Shown: piece by piece, positions 27,605-36,978 of the stretch
Position numbering within the stretch: position 1 is the first letter of the stretch
How the letters are laid out: each line of letters opens with the position of its first letter
Origin: Paraburkholderia kirstenboschensis
GTDB taxonomy: Bacteria > Pseudomonadota > Gammaproteobacteria > Burkholderiales > Burkholderiaceae
Direction: 5' to 3'
DNA length: 64,000 bases
Assembly: GCF_904848585.1 (NCBI RefSeq)
Contig: NZ_CAJHCR010000005.1
Coordinates: forward strand, 186,001 to 250,000
Notes under the pieces: generated by a model
Database searches by the model: none
Told to the model about the DNA's origin: nothing
The model's input: only the letters and a program-made list of their open reading frames with translations
Translations under genes and position numbers: made by a program

Positions 27605-27823
27605 CTAATCTGTAATCACCACGGCAACGGCTTTTGCATGGGCCAATTCGAATGTGCCGAGCCGGCCCGCGCGAACGTTGAGTACCAAGCGTTCGAGAAA
27701 CTCGACTTCGCGTTGGAGTTGCACGTCGCCGCTGGTTGCGGCCGCAATCTTGTCGAGGCACATGCGCCGGCGCGCCAGCAGGAAATTGACGGCACTAATA
27801 CGCCGCATAAAGAACTGCTCCAT
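27605..27823 (-). CDS. Small hypothetical protein, possible
   Basis: A 72-residue reading from ATG 27823 (MEQFFMRRISAVNF start), helical and charged (LDKIAAATSGDVQLQREVEFLERLVLNV), ending AVAVVITD. Codon use is reasonably biased to G/C third positions, which favours it over the competing 157-codon frame on the same strand. No good Shine-Dalgarno is visible, and longer in-frame starts (ATG 27865, TTG 27898) are not better. Not recognised. The rest of the 27551-28166 gap holds nothing I can name. Confidence 0.4.
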   Translation of the reverse strand: MEQFFMRRISAVNFLLARRRMCLDKIAAATSGDVQLQREVEFLERLVLNVRAGRLGTFELAHAKAVAVVITD

Positions 27824-28166
27824 CTTCGTATGGTCAGCACATTGCTTATTTTGGAAAGCGACCATAGCACGCGCATACCGAGTAAAAGAGCGGCGCAAAG
27901 GACTCGAAAGGAATATCCCTTGCCTGTCCGTTTCGGCTCTCGCCCCTTCCGGTACGCGTTAGAAATTTTTAAGTGCAGCTTTAGCAGAAATTGCCTTCCG
28001 TTCGCGGCTGCAAACGCCAACATCGGCCAACATCGCGCCATTCCGGCCGCTGCGACGACATTGCCCGGAGGGCATCGGGCGGCGCGCATCGCTTGCCGCT
28101 TTGCTATTGTCGGCCGCCAATACGATACTAGTAGCCTGTTCGTATTCCGCTTTCGAGGAACTGCCG

Positions 28167-29177
28167 ATGACTGCCCTGCTCACTCGCGAATTAGCTTCGA
28201 AATTCGCCAACCTTGCGCTCGCCCACCTCACGCGCGAATATCCGAACAAACTTACGCATTCGCTCGCCGGTCCCGAGGACGTGCAAAGCCCCCGTGCATT
28301 GCATCCGATTTTTTATGGGAGCTATGACTGGCATTCGTGCGTGCACGGTTACTGGTTGGTTCTTCATCTGATGGAGCGCTTTCCGGACTTGCCGGAAGCA
28401 GCACGTATCGTCGCGGTGGTCGACGAGCACTTTACCGCGGCGAACGTGGCCGGCGAGCGCGCTTATCTGGACTTGCCGCACAACCTGGGCTTCGAGCGGC
28501 CGTATGGCTGGGCATGGTTGCTCGCGCTCAGCGCGCAATTGCAATCGTTGAAGCTGTCTGACGCTGCACGGTGGTCGAGAACTTTCGCGCCGCTTACCGA
28601 AGTTTTCGTCGAACGCTTCCAGACGTTCCTGCCCAAAGCCACCTATCCGCTACGCGTCGGCACGCATTTCAACATGGCGTTCGCGCTTGCACTCACGCTG
28701 GATTTCGCGCGGCAAACGTCGCACAGCCAGCTCGAAGCGCTGATCGTCAGTACCGCGGAGCGCTGGTTTTTGCACGACGTGGGGTGCCAGGCATGGGAGC
28801 CCGCGGGCGACGAGTTTCTGTCGCCTTCGCTAATGGAAGCGGAGTTGATGCGGCGTGTTTTGCCGCCCGCTCAATTCGTAGACTGGTTCGGCCGCTTTCT
28901 GCCCGAGCTCGGTGCGAAGAAACCCGCGACGCTGTTCGAACCGGTTACCGTGACTGATCGCACCGACGGCAAGATTGCTCACCTCGACGGCCTCAATCTA
29001 AGCCGCGCATGGTGCCAACGCTCGGTGGCTCGCGCGCTGCCGGCGGGAGACATACGGCGCACAGTGCTGTTCGATTCGGCCGAGCGGCATTTGCAAAGCG
29101 CTCTGCCTCATGTGGCGGGAGACTACATGGGCGAGCATTGGCTGGGCACGTTCGCTACGCTCGCATTGGAAGCATGA
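28167..29177 (+). CDS. DUF2891 family protein
   Basis: A 336-residue protein of the DUF2891 family, which looks like an alpha/alpha-barrel. Start at 28167 behind GAGGAA. Recognisable stretches: HPIFYGSYDWHSCVHGYWLVLHLMERFP, LDLPHNLGFERPYGWAWLLAL, PLRVGTHFNMAFALAL, CQAWEPAGDEFLSPSL and LSRAWCQRSVARALP. The conserved His, Asp and Glu residues would suit a hydrolase or epimerase-like active site, but no function is established. No signal peptide. It stands alone; a hairpin follows it. Confidence 0.88.
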   Translation: MTALLTRELASKFANLALAHLTREYPNKLTHSLAGPEDVQSPRALHPIFYGSYDWHSCVHGYWLVLHLMERFPDLPEAARIVAVVDEHFTAANVAGERAYLDLPHNLGFERPYGWAWLLALSAQLQSLKLSDAARWSRTFAPLTEVFVERFQTFLPKATYPLRVGTHFNMAFALALTLDFARQTSHSQLEALIVSTAERWFLHDVGCQAWEPAGDEFLSPSLMEAELMRRVLPPAQFVDWFGRFLPELGAKKPATLFEPVTVTDRTDGKIAHLDGLNLSRAWCQRSVARALPAGDIRRTVLFDSAERHLQSALPHVAGDYMGEHWLGTFATLALEA

Positions 29178-29184
29178 TCCGGGT

Positions 29185-29208
29185 GCAGGCCGGATATGTC
29201 CGGTCTGC
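29185..29208 (+). terminator. Stem-loop after DUF2891 gene
   Basis: GCAGGCCGGA-TATG-TCCGGTCTGC pairs over 10 bp with one G-U pair, starting 7 bases after the stop codon. There is no clear U-tract, so it is a candidate terminator or RNA-stabilising hairpin. Confidence 0.45.
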
Positions 29209-29299
29209 AAACAGATTCGCGGTGGGCCTACAAATCAGGCCACAAATCGGGCTTCGAGCCGGACCTCCATTGGAGCCCACGAATCCGCCGCCAGCGGCA

Positions 29300-29725
29300 T
29301 CACTGCGTCGACAGTTTCTTCGGCTTGGCCGGTGCCTGAACCTTGCTGTACTGGAATTCCGGCGTTGCCTTCAAGGCTGCCTTCGTCGCGCCGGCCAGAT
29401 AGAAATTCCCCGAGCGAATGTCGAGTGCCGCAATGGGCACCGCCACGTCATGCGACGCAACGCCCAGGAAGCCGCCCGCAGCGACGATTGCAGCGGAAAG
29501 CGAGCCGTCCGGTGCAACCACGAGATCGCGAATCGAGCCGATCTTCTCGTTCTGGTCGTTGTACACAGCTTTGCCGAGAATGCTCTTCTTCACACTCCAG
29601 CCGTTCAGCAGCGCATTGGACTGCTCGACGGTGACACTCAGAGGTTGCGTGCCGGCGACTTGCGCCTGCGCGCCAAAGCTCGTTGCAGCTACCGCGACGG
29701 CCACCAGAAGTTTGCCCAAAGTCAT
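29300..29725 (-). CDS. Periplasmic PRC-barrel domain protein
   Basis: A 141-residue exported protein. The signal peptide (MTLGKLLVAVAVAATSF..AQA) is clear. A PRC-barrel-like domain follows (LLNGWSVKKSILGKAVYNDQNEKIGSIRDLVVAPDGSLSAAIV), ending in a Lys/Pro-rich tail (KPKKLSTQ). Such proteins are common in Burkholderia envelopes; role unknown. It diverges from polB (29903). Confidence 0.85.
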   Translation of the reverse strand: MTLGKLLVAVAVAATSFGAQAQVAGTQPLSVTVEQSNALLNGWSVKKSILGKAVYNDQNEKIGSIRDLVVAPDGSLSAAIVAAGGFLGVASHDVAVPIAALDIRSGNFYLAGATKAALKATPEFQYSKVQAPAKPKKLSTQ

Positions 29726-29902
29726 TCTATTTACTCCGTTTTTTTAGACGATTTGACCGGCGCATAACCGCGCCGAAAGAAACGCTGCAAAAGCATCATA
29801 CCGGCTACGACGCGGAGCTGCATGCTGGGTGACATAAGCGCGAAGCACGCTGCGCGGACAGGGCGGTAAAATCGCATCGGGTGATAACGCGCCGTTACCG
29901 AG

Positions 29903-32278
29903 GTGGTGAGTTTGACTGAGCTTGAGCAGGGTTTCATCTTGACGCGGCATTGGCGGGACACACCCGCCGGCACCGAAGTCGATTTCTGGCTGGCAACAGA
30001 CGGCGGGCCTCGTCATATCCGTCTGCGCCATCAAACATCGGTTGCATTCATTCCCGCTGAACAGCGCGAACGCGCCGAAACCATTCTGCGCCGCGAAGCG
30101 CCGCTCGATCTGAGGTCACTGGAATTGCGCGACTTTCACCATCGGCCCGTGATGGGACTGTACTGTCCGCAATATCGTCAGTTGACCGGCTTCGAAAAGC
30201 GCCTGAAACAAGGCGGCGTAGATGTCTATGAAGCCGACATCTTTCCGCCCGAGCGCTACATGATGGAGCGTTTCATCACCGCGCCGGTCGTGTTCAGCGG
30301 CGACATCGAGCGCGACGGCGCGCTCGTGAATGGCGAGTTGAAACCGGCAGCGGACTATCGTCCTTCATTGAGACTCGTGTCGCTCGACATTGAAACGAGC
30401 GTCCACGCCGAACTCTACTCGATCGCACTCGAAGGTTGCGGGCAGCGCCAGGTGTACATGCTCGGGCCGCCGAACGGCGACGCCAGTGAGCTCGACTTCG
30501 ACCTTGAATACTGCGAAACGCGCGCACAGTTGCTCGAAAAGCTGAACACGTGGATGGAGCGGCACGATCCCGATGCGATTATCGGGTGGAATCTCGTGCA
30601 GTTCGATTTGCGTGTGCTGCAGCAGCATGCCGAACAATACCGCGTGCCGCTTCGGCTCGGACGTGGTGGCGCGGCGATGGAATGGCGCGAACACGGCCTC
30701 AAGCAGAACCATTATTTCGCGGGCGCCGCTGGGCGACTGATCATCGACGGCATCGAGGCACTACGCTCCGCGACATGGAGCTTCCCGTCGTTTAGCCTCG
30801 AACACGTTTCGCGCGCCGTGCTGGGCGAAGGCAAAGCTATCGACAATCCGTATCAGCGCATGGATGAGATCCAGCGCCGCTTCGACGAAGACAAGCCCGC
30901 GCTCGCCCGGTACAACCTGAAGGATTGCGAGCTCGTCACGCGCATCTTCGCCAGGACCGAACTGCTGCCGTTTCTGCTGGAACGCGCCACCGTTACCGGC
31001 CTGCCTGCCGATCGCAGCGGCGGTTCGGTGGCGGCGTTCACGCATCTGTATATGCCGCGAATGCATCGGCAAGGCTACGTCGCCCCCAATCTCGGCGACG
31101 TGGCCGGCGCCGCGAGTCCCGGCGGATTCGTCATGGACTCGCGCCCCGGCCTTTACGATTCGGTGCTGGTGCTCGATTACAAGAGCCTGTACCCGTCGAT
31201 CATTCGTACGTTTCTGATCGACCCCGTCGGGCTGGTAGAAGGCATGCTCAATCCCGGCGAAGATCAATCGGTGCCGGGCTTTCTCGGCGCCCGCTTCTCC
31301 CGCACGCGCCATTGCCTGCCGTCGATTGTGAGCCAGGTATGGCAAGGCCGCGAGACAGCGAAGCGCGAGCAGAACAAGCCACTCTCGCAAGCACTGAAGA
31401 TCATCATGAATGCGTTTTACGGCGTGCTCGGCTCGACCGGTTGCCGCTTTTTCGACCCGCGGCTTGCGTCGTCGATCACGATGCGCGGTCACGAAATCAT
31501 GCACCGCACGCGCGAGCTGATTCAGGCCGAAGGTTATGAAGTCATCTACGGCGATACGGATTCGACCTTCGTCTGGCTCAAGCACGCGCACGGCGAAGAA
31601 GAAGCGAGCCTCATTGGACGAGCGCTTGTCGACCATATCAACGCATGGTGGCGGCAAGATCTGCAACGGCGTTTCGGGCTCGAGAGCGCACTCGAATTGC
31701 AGTTCGAGCGGCATTACCGGCGGTTCTTCATGCCGACCATTCGGGGCGCGGAAGAAGGCAGCAAGAAGCGCTACGCAGGGCTCACCGTTTTGCCGGACGG
31801 TAGCGAAGAGATCGTCTACAAAGGGCTCGAAACGGTGCGCACTGACTGGACGCCGCTCGCGCAGCAGTTTCAGCAGGAGCTCTATCGGCGCATCTTCACA
31901 CAGCAGCCTTATCAGGACTACGTGCGCGACTATGTGCGCGATACGCTCGCAGGCAAGCTCGACGATCAGCTCGTCTATCGCAAGCGCCTGCGCCGGCCGC
32001 TCGGCGACTACGAGCGCAACGTGCCGCCTCACGTGCGCGCAGCGCGTGTCGCCGACGAGTTCAACCGGCGGCAAGGACGTCCGCTGCAATATCAGAACGG
32101 CGGCTGGATCAGCTACGTGATTACGATTGCCGGACCCGAGCCGCTCGAAACGCTACGCTCGGCCATCGACTACGAGCACTATCTGACGCGTCAATTGCAG
32201 CCTGTCGCAGACGCAATCTTGCCGCTGCTGCGCGACGACTTTACGCGGCTGACGTCCGGGCAGAAACAGTTGTTCTGA
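29903..32278 (+). CDS. polB: DNA polymerase II (family B)
   Basis: A 791-residue family B polymerase close to the size of E. coli Pol II (783). The 3'-5' exonuclease has DIE at 162-164. Polymerase motif A is DYKSLYPSIIR with Asp425, motif B is KIIMNAFYGVLGS, and motif C is YGDTDS with Asp551 and Asp553, so both activities look intact. The start is GTG 29903; GTG 29906 and TTG 29912 are alternatives, since only a weak GAGG is present. In enterobacteria the gene is SOS-induced, but I see no LexA-like CTGT-N8-ACAG site upstream. It converges on the phosphoesterase gene. Confidence 0.95.
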   Translation: MVSLTELEQGFILTRHWRDTPAGTEVDFWLATDGGPRHIRLRHQTSVAFIPAEQRERAETILRREAPLDLRSLELRDFHHRPVMGLYCPQYRQLTGFEKRLKQGGVDVYEADIFPPERYMMERFITAPVVFSGDIERDGALVNGELKPAADYRPSLRLVSLDIETSVHAELYSIALEGCGQRQVYMLGPPNGDASELDFDLEYCETRAQLLEKLNTWMERHDPDAIIGWNLVQFDLRVLQQHAEQYRVPLRLGRGGAAMEWREHGLKQNHYFAGAAGRLIIDGIEALRSATWSFPSFSLEHVSRAVLGEGKAIDNPYQRMDEIQRRFDEDKPALARYNLKDCELVTRIFARTELLPFLLERATVTGLPADRSGGSVAAFTHLYMPRMHRQGYVAPNLGDVAGAASPGGFVMDSRPGLYDSVLVLDYKSLYPSIIRTFLIDPVGLVEGMLNPGEDQSVPGFLGARFSRTRHCLPSIVSQVWQGRETAKREQNKPLSQALKIIMNAFYGVLGSTGCRFFDPRLASSITMRGHEIMHRTRELIQAEGYEVIYGDTDSTFVWLKHAHGEEEASLIGRALVDHINAWWRQDLQRRFGLESALELQFERHYRRFFMPTIRGAEEGSKKRYAGLTVLPDGSEEIVYKGLETVRTDWTPLAQQFQQELYRRIFTQQPYQDYVRDYVRDTLAGKLDDQLVYRKRLRRPLGDYERNVPPHVRAARVADEFNRRQGRPLQYQNGGWISYVITIAGPEPLETLRSAIDYEHYLTRQLQPVADAILPLLRDDFTRLTSGQKQLF

Positions 32279-32323
32279 CGCGGCGCCAGCAGCGTAAAGC
32301 GGGGCAAGCCATATCATTGAGGC

Positions 32324-33799
32324 TTACTTCGGCGCCGGAAAGCCGAGCGCGTCCGCTTTGGTCCGCAACTCGGCAAAACGGCCACCCGGCGCACTGATTG
32401 CGGTATTCGGCACGGCCTGGCTCTTGTCGAGTTGCGCGATGCCGCTCGCGCCCGAAGTAGCCGTCGATAGATTCGAGCAGGCCGAGCCGAAGGTGCCTTG
32501 CGTCACCGCGATAGCCGGCGCGTCGGTGCGCGGCGCGTCGGTAAAGTCGAGTGCATATGCCATGTTGAAGGTTGTCGAATCGCTCGCACGCACGCCAAGC
32601 GGATCGAGACCGAAGCGCCACGCGAGCAACTGGTGAATGGAGCTTGGGTCGAACGGATAGCGCGACACGTAGTTGGCGCGCACACGCGGTCCGAGCAGCA
32701 TGCAGGGCACGCGAAAACCGAGCCGGCCGTCGTTGCCGAGTGCGGCCTCGGCGGTGGACACCGGCTTCACGGGCGGCGCGACATGCTCCATGAAACCGCC
32801 CCACTCGTCATACACGATGATCATCAGCGTCCTGCTCCAGTTGGGGCTGGTGCGTAGCGCATCGTAGATCTGGCCGAGCAGCACCTGGCCGTTGCGCACG
32901 TCGGCATGAGGATGGTCGTCGTTCGACGTGCCCTGCGCCTCGCCGCCAAAGCTGGGGTCGACCATGCAGAACGATGGCAAGGTGCCCGCCGCCGCGTCGG
33001 AGAGAAAGTTGGCGAAGAGCTTCGAGCGGCCCACGTAGCGCGTACCGTAGAGCGCCGTGAACGGCACGTCATGGAAGTAGTAGGTGGACGAAACGTTTTT
33101 CGCGTCCAGGCGGTCCCAGATGGTCGGCAGCGTCGACGTGTCGAGCGTGTCCGACAAGCGGTCTGTTTCGCCGCTGTGCAGATACACACGGTTCGGATAA
33201 GTGTCGGCCAGAATGCCGCTCATATAGTAGTCGCAGACGGTGTACTGCGGTACCGCGCCGCGATAGAACTCGAGGTCCGCTGCCTGGAAATAGCCAATCG
33301 GCAACAGGTCGCCGCGCATGAGGCTCGTGCCGGCCGTGAGCAGGAAGCCATTCATTGCGCCATTGGCAAGATGAACGCGTCCGGCGTCGTATGAGTGATT
33401 CGGGTCGGCGAACGAGCAGGCCTGGAAGCCATAGGCGGGATTCGAGGGGAGCGAGAACGGCGTGTGAGTTTCACCGAATGCATCTTTGAAGTTTCGACCG
33501 CTCTGTGCAGTTTCGGCATTGGGCACCCAGCCTAGCAGATGGTCGAACGAGCGATTTTCCATCGTGACGAGCACTACGTGATCGATGCCCGAGGTAGCCG
33601 GATCGGGTAGCGCGGTACGCGGCAGATTCGCACGGCCCGGAGGAATCGTGCCGACGGCTGGCGGTCCTCCGGAGCCCGAGCCGCCGTTGCTACCGCCTCC
33701 ACCGCCTCCTCCACACGCCGACAGTGCGATTGAGCCTGCCAGCGCGGCAAGAACCTTGCGGCGGGCCGCATCGGGCGGATTGGTTGGCCTGGTCGTCAT
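32324..33799 (-). CDS. Phospholipase C / acid phosphatase-family phosphoesterase, exported
   Basis: A 491-residue secreted phosphoesterase (PF04185-type). Start at 33799 behind AGGGAGACG. The N-terminus has RRK, a hydrophobic stretch and LSAC followed by a long Gly run (CGGGGGGGSNGGSGSGG), so it is probably a lipoprotein. The catalytic family motif VVLVTMENRSFDHLLGW is present at about 73, with DWYMSGI-like, NDDHPHADVRNGQ and IVYDEWGGFMEHV segments that supply other metal-binding Asp/His residues. Substrates could be phospholipids or phosphate monoesters. Alone on its strand beside an MFS gene. Confidence 0.9.
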   Translation of the reverse strand: MTTRPTNPPDAARRKVLAALAGSIALSACGGGGGGGSNGGSGSGGPPAVGTIPPGRANLPRTALPDPATSGIDHVVLVTMENRSFDHLLGWVPNAETAQSGRNFKDAFGETHTPFSLPSNPAYGFQACSFADPNHSYDAGRVHLANGAMNGFLLTAGTSLMRGDLLPIGYFQAADLEFYRGAVPQYTVCDYYMSGILADTYPNRVYLHSGETDRLSDTLDTSTLPTIWDRLDAKNVSSTYYFHDVPFTALYGTRYVGRSKLFANFLSDAAAGTLPSFCMVDPSFGGEAQGTSNDDHPHADVRNGQVLLGQIYDALRTSPNWSRTLMIIVYDEWGGFMEHVAPPVKPVSTAEAALGNDGRLGFRVPCMLLGPRVRANYVSRYPFDPSSIHQLLAWRFGLDPLGVRASDSTTFNMAYALDFTDAPRTDAPAIAVTQGTFGSACSNLSTATSGASGIAQLDKSQAVPNTAISAPGGRFAELRTKADALGFPAPK

Positions 33800-34076
33800 G
33801 ATCGTCTCCCTTTGTTGGCTGCTTGCTGTTTTCGCGAAAGAATTCGCGTGGCGGATTTTTACCACCGGGCGATTTCGTGCAACGAGGGAGCAATTACCGT
33901 TCCGCGAAATAAGGGAGGCCAGTTTGACGATGCAGCCCGGCTTCTCGCACAGCAACCGAGCCAGGTCAGCAATCACAAGCGGTGAACCATGCCCACGCCG
34001 CGGCAGACGCGGGAGATGCGGCACTACCGGAACCGCCGGCCGGCCGCAAGCATTCTCAACGCTGCAAGCTCAGGCT

Positions 34077-35420
34077 TTATGCGTCGACAACCGGACTGCT
34101 GATAAAGCGCAGCGCGAGCCGGTTCATCACGATCGCAACGGCCGCGATGATCGCGGGCACCGCCAGCACCGAGAACACCACCTGAAAGCTGAATCCGAGC
34201 GAAAGCAGCGCACCGCCCATGAGCGAGCCGAGAATCCCGCCCAGGCGCCCGAACCCCAGCATCCAGCTCACGCCGGTCGCCCGTGCGCGAGTCGGATAGC
34301 AGCTCGGCGCAAGCGCGTTCAAGCCGGTCTGCGCGCCGCTCATGAAAAAACCCGCACACGTGACGAGAACCGGCAGCAGGCCCGATTTGAGCGTCCCCAT
34401 GCCAAGCGCGAAGATGAACACGCCGCCCAGCAGATAAGCCGCGCCGATCACGCCGTTGCGGTCCAGACGGTCCATCGCGAAGCCCACCGCCACGGCGCCG
34501 ACAGTGCCGCCCAACTGGAACATGCCGGTGATCGCGGCCGCACGTTCGACTGGAAAGCCGGCGTCCTTGATCAGCGTCGGCAGCCAGCCGGTCAGCAGAT
34601 AAATGATCAGGAGTCCCATGAAGTAGGTAAGCCACAGCATCAGCGTGCTGAACGCGTAGCCGTCGGCGAACAGCATCCGCACCGGCGCCTTGGCCGCGAC
34701 CACCGGCTCAGGCGCCGTGAAGCGCACGTCCTTGCTGAACTCGTGGCCGCATACGCGCCCAAGTGTCGCCGCGATACGTTCGGTGGGCATCTTGCGCACC
34801 AGCATCAGACGCGCGGATTCAGGCAGCAGCCACAGCAGTAGCGGCACGCTCACAATCGGCAGAATCCCGCCGAACATGAACACCGCGCGCCAGCCGTAGT
34901 GCGGAATCAGCGAAGCCGCGACGAAGCCGCCCGCGCCGGAGCCGAAATTGAAGCCCGTGAACATGATCGTGAGCAGCAGCGACCGGTTGCGCGACGGCAC
35001 ATATTCGGAAAGCAGCGTCGTCGAGTTCGGCATGGCGGCGCCGAGGCCAAGGCCCGTGAGAAAACGCAGCGCGACAAGTTGCACGGGCGTCTCGGCAAAT
35101 GCGCAAATCAGGCTGAAAAAGCCGAAGCAGAACACCGAAGCGATCAGCACCTTCTTGCGTCCGATGCGATCGGCAACAGGACCCGCAGCCAAAGCGCCGA
35201 CCGCGAGGCCGACCATTGCAGCGCTCATCACCGGACCGAACGCGGTGCGGCTCACATGCCAGTCATGCATGACGACGGGCGCAACGAAGCCCATCACGGC
35301 CGTGTCCAAGCCGTCCATCATGACGATCAGAAAACACAGAACGAGGACGAGCCATTGGTAGGGCGACACCCTTCGTGCGTCGATAAACGCCTTGATGTCG
35401 ACTGAGTCTGCAGATTTCAT
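34077..35420 (-). CDS. Aromatic acid:H+ symporter, MFS AAHS family (PcaK-like)
   Basis: A 447-residue transporter with about 12 membrane segments. Start at 35420 behind GGAGAC; a longer reading from 35486 is not favoured. AAHS marks are VVLCFLIVMMDGLDTAVMGF-type helix 1 carrying the DGxD motif, GPVADRIGRKKVL between helices 2 and 3, and SEYVPSRNRSLLLT. It probably imports protocatechuate, 4-hydroxybenzoate or gallate. It lies 108 bp after ligA on the same strand and is likely cotranscribed with ligBA. Confidence 0.92.
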   Translation of the reverse strand: MKSADSVDIKAFIDARRVSPYQWLVLVLCFLIVMMDGLDTAVMGFVAPVVMHDWHVSRTAFGPVMSAAMVGLAVGALAAGPVADRIGRKKVLIASVFCFGFFSLICAFAETPVQLVALRFLTGLGLGAAMPNSTTLLSEYVPSRNRSLLLTIMFTGFNFGSGAGGFVAASLIPHYGWRAVFMFGGILPIVSVPLLLWLLPESARLMLVRKMPTERIAATLGRVCGHEFSKDVRFTAPEPVVAAKAPVRMLFADGYAFSTLMLWLTYFMGLLIIYLLTGWLPTLIKDAGFPVERAAAITGMFQLGGTVGAVAVGFAMDRLDRNGVIGAAYLLGGVFIFALGMGTLKSGLLPVLVTCAGFFMSGAQTGLNALAPSCYPTRARATGVSWMLGFGRLGGILGSLMGGALLSLGFSFQVVFSVLAVPAIIAAVAIVMNRLALRFISSPVVDA

Positions 35421-35528
35421 GCATGTCTCCGAAGAAAATAGTTTCCCGTCCCGGCTTTCTGTGGAAGCCGGGTTATGTTCTGGCATCGAAGTGGAGAAGC
35501 CGCCAGCGCGCGGCTCAGGTGCTGCGCG

Positions 35529-35888
35529 CTAGACCGCTTCGGGCACCTTGCGCGTCTTCAGAAACGCTTCGAGGGTTTCGCCTCGCATGCTTGCGTACAT
35601 GCCCAGGTTGGTGATCTTCACCACGCGCGCGAATTTCTCCAGCACGAAGAAGCACACGCCGTAGCGGATCAGGCCGATCCAGTCGGCGTTGTCGACAAGC
35701 GCGCGCTCTTGCGGCGTGAGACCCGCTGCGTCGTAAGCCGCCTGACGATTTTCAAGCCACAGTGCGCGAGCCGGCGCTTCGCGCATCTGCCAGAAGAAGC
35801 GGTTCAGGCGCATCGCCTTGATGCTCTGGCGAATATCGAACGGATACGTGCCCGTCAGTTCTTCGACGCCAATCAGTTGCGGATTCAT
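35529..35888 (-). CDS. ligA: Protocatechuate/gallate 4,5-dioxygenase alpha subunit
   Basis: A 119-residue small helical subunit of extradiol LigAB dioxygenases. ATG 35888 overlaps the TGA of ligB by four bases (ATGA), and GAGGTGG lies upstream inside ligB. Family sequence: GTYPFDIRQSIKAMRLNRFF, then ERALVDNADWIGLIRYGVCFFVLEKFARV. It caps the active site of the beta subunit. Coupled translation suits a 1:1 complex. Confidence 0.92.
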   Translation of the reverse strand: MNPQLIGVEELTGTYPFDIRQSIKAMRLNRFFWQMREAPARALWLENRQAAYDAAGLTPQERALVDNADWIGLIRYGVCFFVLEKFARVVKITNLGMYASMRGETLEAFLKTRKVPEAV

Positions 35889-36730
35889 TGCGCCACCTCG
35901 TCTTCGTAAATCGTCACGGCCATTGCGGTGCTCGTTGCAAGGTAGTAATTGCGATGCAACTCGCGCACCTTCGGACCGAGCGCGCCGCGCATGGCGAGCC
36001 ACATGATCGTTTCGACGCTTTCCGCGCCACCGAGGCGCACGTAATCGACATGCTTCATCGCGGCAAGACGTTGCGGTTCGTGAACGATCAGGTCGAGGAA
36101 CTCCATGTCCCACTCCGTATTGTTGAAGCCGCTGCGCTCGCCATGAACCTGGTGCGAAAGGCCGCCCGTGCCGACCACCACGACGTCGAGATCTTCTTCA
36201 TACGACTCGATCGCGCGGCGCAATGCCTGGCCGAGGCGATAGCAGCGGTTCGCGGTCGGCAGCGGATACTGCAGCACGTTGACTTCGACAGGCACGAGCG
36301 CAAGCGGCCAGCCGCCGGCGTGAGGCAGCATCAGCGAAAGAGGCGAATTGCAGCCGTGATCGAGCGGACGGTCCTGAAAGATGGTGAGGTCGAACTCGTC
36401 GTTCACCAGTTGCTCGGCAATGTGGATCGCAAGCTCGGGGTGGCCTGCGATATCCGGAAGCGGACGCTTGCCCGCGCCCTCGTCCGCGAATTCATGATTG
36501 GCCGACACGCCCAAAGCAAACGTCGGGTAACAGTCGAAGAAGAAGCTGTTCGCGTGGTCGTTGTAGAACATCACCATAGCGTCCGGCTTGCGTTCGGCGA
36601 GCCAGTTCGCGACCGGCTCGTAGCCCTTGAAAAGCGGCGCCCATGCGGGATCGTTCTGCTTACCCTTGTCGTACGCCATGCCGATAGTCGGCACATGCGA
36701 GGTGCCGATTCCACCGATGATTCTTGCCAT
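35885..36730 (-). CDS. ligB: Protocatechuate/gallate 4,5-dioxygenase beta (catalytic) subunit
   Basis: A 281-residue extradiol dioxygenase catalytic subunit using Fe(II) to cleave protocatechuate (to CHMS) or gallate (to 4-oxalomesaconate/PDC). Fe ligands His12 (GTSHVP), His59 (YNDHANSF) and the Glu of AESVETIMW are in place, with the catalytic His in GTGGLSHQVHGE. The length equals LigB. First gene of the ligB-ligA-MFS set and divergent from the GntR gene at 37132. No ligC (CHMS dehydrogenase) is nearby. Confidence 0.93.
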   Translation of the reverse strand: MARIIGGIGTSHVPTIGMAYDKGKQNDPAWAPLFKGYEPVANWLAERKPDAMVMFYNDHANSFFFDCYPTFALGVSANHEFADEGAGKRPLPDIAGHPELAIHIAEQLVNDEFDLTIFQDRPLDHGCNSPLSLMLPHAGGWPLALVPVEVNVLQYPLPTANRCYRLGQALRRAIESYEEDLDVVVVGTGGLSHQVHGERSGFNNTEWDMEFLDLIVHEPQRLAAMKHVDYVRLGGAESVETIMWLAMRGALGPKVRELHRNYYLATSTAMAVTIYEDEVAQ

Positions 36731-36821
36731 TTCGTTTGTCTTCCGTCGCTTCGTGCTGCGCGATTGCTGCGCGCCAATCGGATAGGTTGCGGGAAGTCTG
36801 GAAACCGTCCTCGCAACCGGC

Positions 36822-36833
36822 TTGGGATACCAA
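36822..36833. promoter_or_regulatory. Near-palindromic site 1 in ligB-gntR divergent region
   Basis: TTGGGATACCAA: outer arms TTGG and CCAA are perfect, and the core GATA is asymmetric. It lies about 90 bases upstream of ligB. The form resembles GntR-family operators of the TGGTATACCA type. An inverted relative occurs at 36967-36978. Confidence 0.5.
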
Positions 36834-36869
36834 AATAGGAATTGTGGGGCTTGTTAGGAAGTACGGGTA

Positions 36870-36879
36870 AACCGCGGTT
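36870..36879. promoter_or_regulatory. Perfect 10-bp palindrome in ligB-gntR divergent region
   Basis: AACCGCGGTT, set within GTAAACCGCGGTTAGC. It lies between the two GntR-like sites and could be a regulator half-site, possibly for the neighbouring LysR-type protein. Short GC palindromes can occur by chance in this DNA. Confidence 0.35.
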
Positions 36880-36966
36880 AGCGGGAAAATCGTCGTTTTT
36901 ACCAAGGGCATTCCTGACTTTCCGTATCTCGCGCCAGCCCGGAAAACCGTACTCTGCCGGCATAGC

Positions 36967-36978
36967 TTGGTATCCCGA
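36967..36978. promoter_or_regulatory. Near-palindromic site 2 in ligB-gntR divergent region
   Basis: TTGGTATCCCGA, the inverted near-copy of site 1; the 13-base blocks CTTGGGATACCAA (36821-36833) and TTGGTATCCCGAG (36967-36979) are reverse complements with one mismatch. The two sites are about 145 bp apart centre to centre, which would suit DNA looping or separate control of the two promoters. Confidence 0.5.

Noticed and set aside
27616..28089. 157-codon minus-strand frame in the gap before the DUF2891 gene
   Set aside because: Ser/Arg/Cys-rich, no plausible domains or start site; the overlapping 72-residue frame at 27605-27823 has better codon structure.
30761..32089. 442-codon minus-strand frame opposite polB
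   Set aside because: Antisense shadow; polB carries all polymerase motifs across this stretch.
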